In this document: positions 59,581 through 64,000 of the stretch, piece after piece
Layout: each line of letters opens with the position of its first letter
How positions within the stretch are numbered: position 1 is the first letter of the stretch
Assembly (NCBI GenBank): GCA_026413225.1
Contig: CM048553.1
Span: 146,871,690 to 146,935,689 of the forward strand
From: Otis tarda
Taxonomy: Eukaryota > Chordata > Aves > Otidiformes > Otididae
Reading direction: 5' to 3'
DNA length: 64,000 bases
Program-made: the position numbers and the translations under genes
Notes under the pieces: generated by a model
The model's database searches: none
What the model saw: only the letters and a program-made list of their open reading frames with translations
What the model was told of the DNA's origin: nothing

Positions 59581-60117
59581 AGCAGGACTACCCCTATGAT
59601 GAGTAAAAGCTGAACTGGAAAATAATGGTTTCTATTAGAAGTACAACCAGACAGTTTGCAGTGATTCAGATCATGTTCAAAGAAACAAATTTTCAATTGC
59701 ATTTAATTACAATATTTGGCCCGGTTCTTATTTAAGACTTTTATATTACTTTATGTCACTAGAGTGGAAGCAGCATACATCACTAGAAAGGTCAAGCTCT
59801 GTTTCCTTTGCAGAGGGAACTGAAGTAATTCAATGCTTCAGGTGATTAAGATCACACTGCAGTTTCTGCAACTGTGCATGGACATTACAAAAAACACACA
59901 ACTGCAACAGGTGAAAGATTCATTATAAATCACTTGTAAGTCTTGTGTTAATGTCTCTGTACAGCTTGAGAAAATTTAAAATCACATAAAATTCCCATCC
60001 TCTCAGCCTACTTCCTGTCATTGTCATAAACCTCCCAGACTCTAGCTTTGACTTCTTTTGATTTTGAGTTTCTTTTTTTTTCTTTCTTCCTTTCTTTTGA
60101 TTTTCTTTACATCTTCT

Positions 60118-60577
60118 GTTGACAAGGGGAGAGAGTGAATGTTGTTTAGCTAGACTTCAGTACAGCATTTGACACTAGTTTCCTGGACAAACTGGCAAGG
60201 TACAGATTATGTTGGTGGTCTGCAAGATAAGTAGGGAATTTGCTAACGGGACACACTCTGTCACAAGAAGGATCCTCCAGGGATCCATATGGGACCCAAC
60301 ACTGTTCAACACTTTCATAAATTACCTGGATGATGGAATTGAAAGCACCCTCACAAGTTTTCTGATGGCACCAAAATTGGTGGTGAGGTGAACACATCAG
60401 AAGGGAGAGCCATCTTACACCTAGACAGGCAGGAAGAGTGGGCTAGCAAGAATTTGATGAAATTTAACAAAGACAAGTGCAAGGTCCTGCACCTGGAAAG
60501 GAATAACCAGAGAACCCAGTACAGTCTAGGATCTATATGGCTGGGTAGCAATTTTGCTGACAGGGATCTGGGGGTCA
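60118..60577 (+). mobile_element. CR1 LINE, left half of an interrupted copy
   Basis: Plus-strand RT sequence from LDFSTAFDT-like words near 60150 through TLFNTFINYLDDGIESTLT and MKFNKDKCKVLHLERNN to GDRDLGVI at 60577. The reading resumes at 61016 as LVDNKLNMSQ after an inserted element of opposite strand. The subfamily differs from the long copies. Confidence 0.85.
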
Positions 60578-61015
60578 TAAAATCATAGAATTGTTTAGGT
60601 TCAAAAATACTTTTAGGATCATCAAGTCCAACTGTTAACTTAGCACTGCCAAGTTCATCACTAAGCTCCACATCTATACGTCTTTTAAATACCTCCAGGG
60701 ATGATGACTCCATCACTTCCCTATAGCTTGTTCCAATGCTATACTTTCAGGTCATTCTAGAGAGCAATAAGTCTCCCCTCAGCCTCCTCTTCCCCAGGCT
60801 AAACAACCCCAGTTCCCTGGGCTGCTCCTCATAAGACTGGTGCTCTAGGCCCTTCAGCAACCTTGTTGCTATTCTTTGGACACAGTCCAGCACCTCAATG
60901 TCTTTCTTGTAGTGAGGGGCCCAAAACTGAACCTAGCATTCGAGGTGCAGCCACATCACTGCTGAGTATATGTGTACAATCACTTCCTTAGTGTCCTACT
61001 GGCCACGCTATTTCT
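60578..61015 (-). mobile_element. CR1 LINE 3' fragment nested within another CR1
   Basis: A reverse-complement CR1 tail (AATCATAGAATTGTTTAGG) and RT C-terminus words (CTCAGCCTCCTCTTCCCCAG, GGGGCCCAAAACTGAAC). It splits the plus-strand copy exactly between the GDRDLGV and LVDNKLN codons, so it inserted later. Its words resemble those of the element at 32487-34140. Confidence 0.85.
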
Positions 61016-61668
61016 AGTCCTGGTGGACAACAAGCTGAACATGAGTCAGGAGTGCTCTGCTGCAGTAGCAAAAGTAAATCGTATCCTGGGCTGCATGTGC
61101 AGGGGCAGAGATAGAGGTGTGATCATCCCACTGTGCTCAGCACTTGTCAAGTTGCACGTAGAGTACTGTGTCCATTCTTGTCCCCACCACTGAAGAAAGT
61201 TGCAGACAGACTGTAGAGAGCCCAATGGAAGACTGTGAAGATAATCAAAGGGCTGGAGAACCTGCCCTATGAGGAAAAGCTGAAGGTGTTAGTCCCTGAA
61301 GAAGAGAAGGCTCAGGGGGGACCTCATCACAGTATTCCAGTACTTAAAGGGTGGCTACAAAGAGGATGGAGGTTCTCTCTTCACAAGGAGTGATATGGAG
61401 AGGAAAAGGGGCAGTGGGGGGTACAACTTGGAATGGGAGAGGTTTCGTCTCGACATAAGGAAGACCTTTTTTTTACAGCAAGAACAAACACTCGGTGAAA
61501 CAACCTCCCCAGGGATGTGGCAGAGTCATCATCACTGGAAGTTTTAAGGATATGACTGGACAGGGTGCTAGATAATAACATCTCAGCTCCCTTTCCCATG
61601 AATGGTTGGACTAGATGATCTTTCAAGGTCACTTCAAACTCGAGCTGTTTTATGATTCTATTACTTAA
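61016..61668 (+). mobile_element. CR1 LINE, right half of the interrupted copy
   Basis: Continues the copy at 60118-60577: LVDNKLNMSQECSAAVAKVN, IIPLCSALVKLHVEYCVHSC, then the RT C-terminus, the 3' UTR with GGTTGGACTAGATGATC and an end near TATGATTCTATTACTT. Frames are broken. Confidence 0.85.
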
Positions 61669-64000
61669 ATTCCCTCGGTCTTGATTATCTCCTTCTACTC
61701 TGTGTAACAGTTACATCTTTGGAGCACCAGCTATATTGCATGACTAGTTGTAAACTAGTCACTATTAGTACAGAATTGTTTATTTTTTTAAACACTAGAT
61801 CCTACTCCTATCCCTATGTAAGGTTTCCAAACTGAAAAAAATAAAGGAATCTAAATATATGAAGAATATTATAAAACTGTAGTTGTAGCAAAACAGAATT
61901 CAAAATTATCTTATTGTGACACTGTTAAGGAATTAAATATAATTTAAACCAGGATCTGTCAGAACTGTGATACATTTTTGATCTTAAAAAAAAAAACAAA
62001 AACAAATAGAAACCATTTGGGATTTGCAGAATTTGTCTCCAGTTTTCACTCAACTTTCCAGGGGAAGTTTTGTCTGAGAGACATAAAACTGATTCATAAA
62101 AACACGATTCCCTTTCCCCCCCAAAAAAAACCCCACCAAAAGATAAGTTAAGCTCTATTTGTTTCATTTTCAAAACACCCTCTGTCATGTAGGTGCATGT
62201 GGCAAGCAGTTCAGCATGTTTGCTATTGAAAGTATAGGTAATGGTACACATAGTTCCTGTCAAGAGAACCTTTGAGAACATTACTGAAATTTCCACTAAT
62301 TTATGCAGCTAAATAAATTCCCTAAGTTGGAATAGAGTCAGAGGCTCATTAATACTTTTCAGAAGTTCTTTTTTTGTTTGTTTGTTTTATTTTCTTACTC
62401 TATATCACACATCCATAGGGCTGGTCTACCGCACAGGAAAGAAAAACCTTTCATTTATAGTAGTTTTTATCCCTACTTCTCTAATATCCAGAAAAAAAAA
62501 AAGAAGAATCAACGAAAATCACCAAAACACCCCACCACCATCCACATCCATATCTGAAAGAGGAATTATTTCTTAATCTTCCATTCTATTTTGGTTTTGT
62601 TGTATTTCTTCTAAAAGCAAGGTGTTAATCTATTTTTCTCATGACTACTAGTAGATTACTTCCCTTTTGTCATTTTTCTCTTAAGATACTTGTGAAGAAA
62701 AGAATTCCAAAATCTTTATTATGCATTAAGGACATGCTTATATGTCTGTAGTTTTAATGACCAATTCTGCTGTTTGTTTTCCAATACTTCCATTTTAAAC
62801 TCTTATTTTAAGTGATTTGTGACAAATAAAGATAGTCGTTTCCCTTATTAACATACTGAAATGAATTTTTGAAGTGCCATTCAGTAGCCTTTGATGGTTT
62901 TCTTTGTGTATTATGTGTTTCCATCTATAAATAGGTGCACATATGTTAAAAAAAGAGTGAGTTTGGGGTTTTGGAGGGTTGTTTTTATTGTGACAGTCTT
63001 TCAAAGCTTTCAGATTACCACTGATTCTTTGGTAGTTTTTAGAAAAAAAAACAAATACTGCACATGTAGAGTTTTCAGAGAAACTGCTTTTTTTTTATTT
63101 TTCTGAATGAGACATAGTTATTGTGCAATGGCATCAAATATCAACTCTATTTCTTCATTTTATCTCACAGCTGTATCCCTAAAACCTTTTTCCACTCACT
63201 TGCTTGTATTATATATATATATCACCTACCATGCCATTGATATCAGTTTTGTCACACTGGTATAAACAAGGAGTAACATACAACTTCACTACTGCCAAAA
63301 ATAGTCATAAAGAGACAGAATTTAAAATCTGTTCTAATTTGAGAAATACATTGTACCTACCCCAATTGAATCATTATGGAACGAGGAACAGTTTAGTTGT
63401 GAAATTTGGTATAGTGAAACTGAATAAAATGATAAAACTGATTGTTGGAATAACTAGCTTTTATTTAATATAACCATAATGTGTGACAAACTTTCTTTTG
63501 CAATGAGATAGCTAAATTATTCCTTCTCAATGCAATCCATATACAAAACTTCTCAGGAGCTAAGCTCTGCAGGGGGAGTGTTTTCATTGGGGACTGAATG
63601 CAAATACTGCAAACTGAGTATCATATTGAGAGAGCTTTCTGTAAATATGAACAAAATCTGCCAGAAAAAAAAAAACCAACTATGTCAGAACACTGAAAAC
63701 AGTTGCAAAAAGTTAAGGAAGTAGAAAGCAAAGGACTACTGAGAAAAAACTAAGAGTATTGCTAGGAAAATTGTGACAGTCCGCTCCCTTCTCCCCCTAA
63801 TCTGACCACTTTTTGCTCAAGTGATAAACATCAGTGATAGATGTATCCGGTCATGATGGCTGCATCCAGCTGAGACAGAAAAGAACACCGTAGCCAAGGG
63901 ATGGTGATGCACTCCCCCAGCCACAGTCCTGGTCAATGTCCAACTCAAGCCACATTTGTCAGAAACTACCATCTACAGTCAGTGTGTAAATATGACTATC

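Overview
The window looks like about 64 kb of vertebrate, almost certainly avian, nuclear DNA. It is AT-rich and intron-dominated, with multi-exon coding sequence on one strand. It carries many CR1 non-LTR retrotransposons with the bird/reptile ATTCTATG-type 3' tail, plus one solo LTR with features of a bird ERVL-type endogenous retrovirus. There is no sign of prokaryotic organisation.

The only gene I can support is a 3' part of CSMD3 (CUB and Sushi multiple domains 3), transcribed on the minus strand. Fourteen internal exons lie between 55775 and 1688. Together they give 2187 coding bases, or 729 codons, and every exon-exon phase joins correctly. They encode eleven complete sushi (CCP) domains. 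Ten of these are single-exon, phase 1-1 modules; the tenth in order is split over two exons (74 + 112 bp). A 66-bp linker exon and a 159-bp membrane-proximal exon follow. These last two exons identify the paralogue as CSMD3 rather than CSMD1 or CSMD2. The upstream CUB/sushi exons lie beyond 64000. The rest of the stem, the transmembrane segment, the cytoplasmic tail and the 3' UTR must lie to the left of position 1.

The introns hold the mobile DNA. 5.9-11.3 kb is a nested CR1 cluster that includes an uncommon 5' piece coding part of the CR1 ORF1 esterase domain. 16.4-16.9 kb is a CR1 copy with an inverted 5' part. 17.6-18.8 kb is a 1136-bp solo LTR with a perfect 5-bp target duplication. Degraded CR1 pieces lie at 21.8, 34.6, 42.7 and 54.9 kb. 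Longer CR1 copies lie at 32.5-34.1, 46.5-49.0 and 57.3-59.6 kb, and 60.1-61.7 kb is a CR1 interrupted by another CR1.

Two minus-strand open stretches (about 19.55-19.80 kb and 9.66-9.89 kb) look coding-like and exon-like but fit neither CSMD3 nor CR1. They are the best candidates for something undescribed, and I could not identify them. I see no tRNA, rRNA, CRISPR array or complete second gene.
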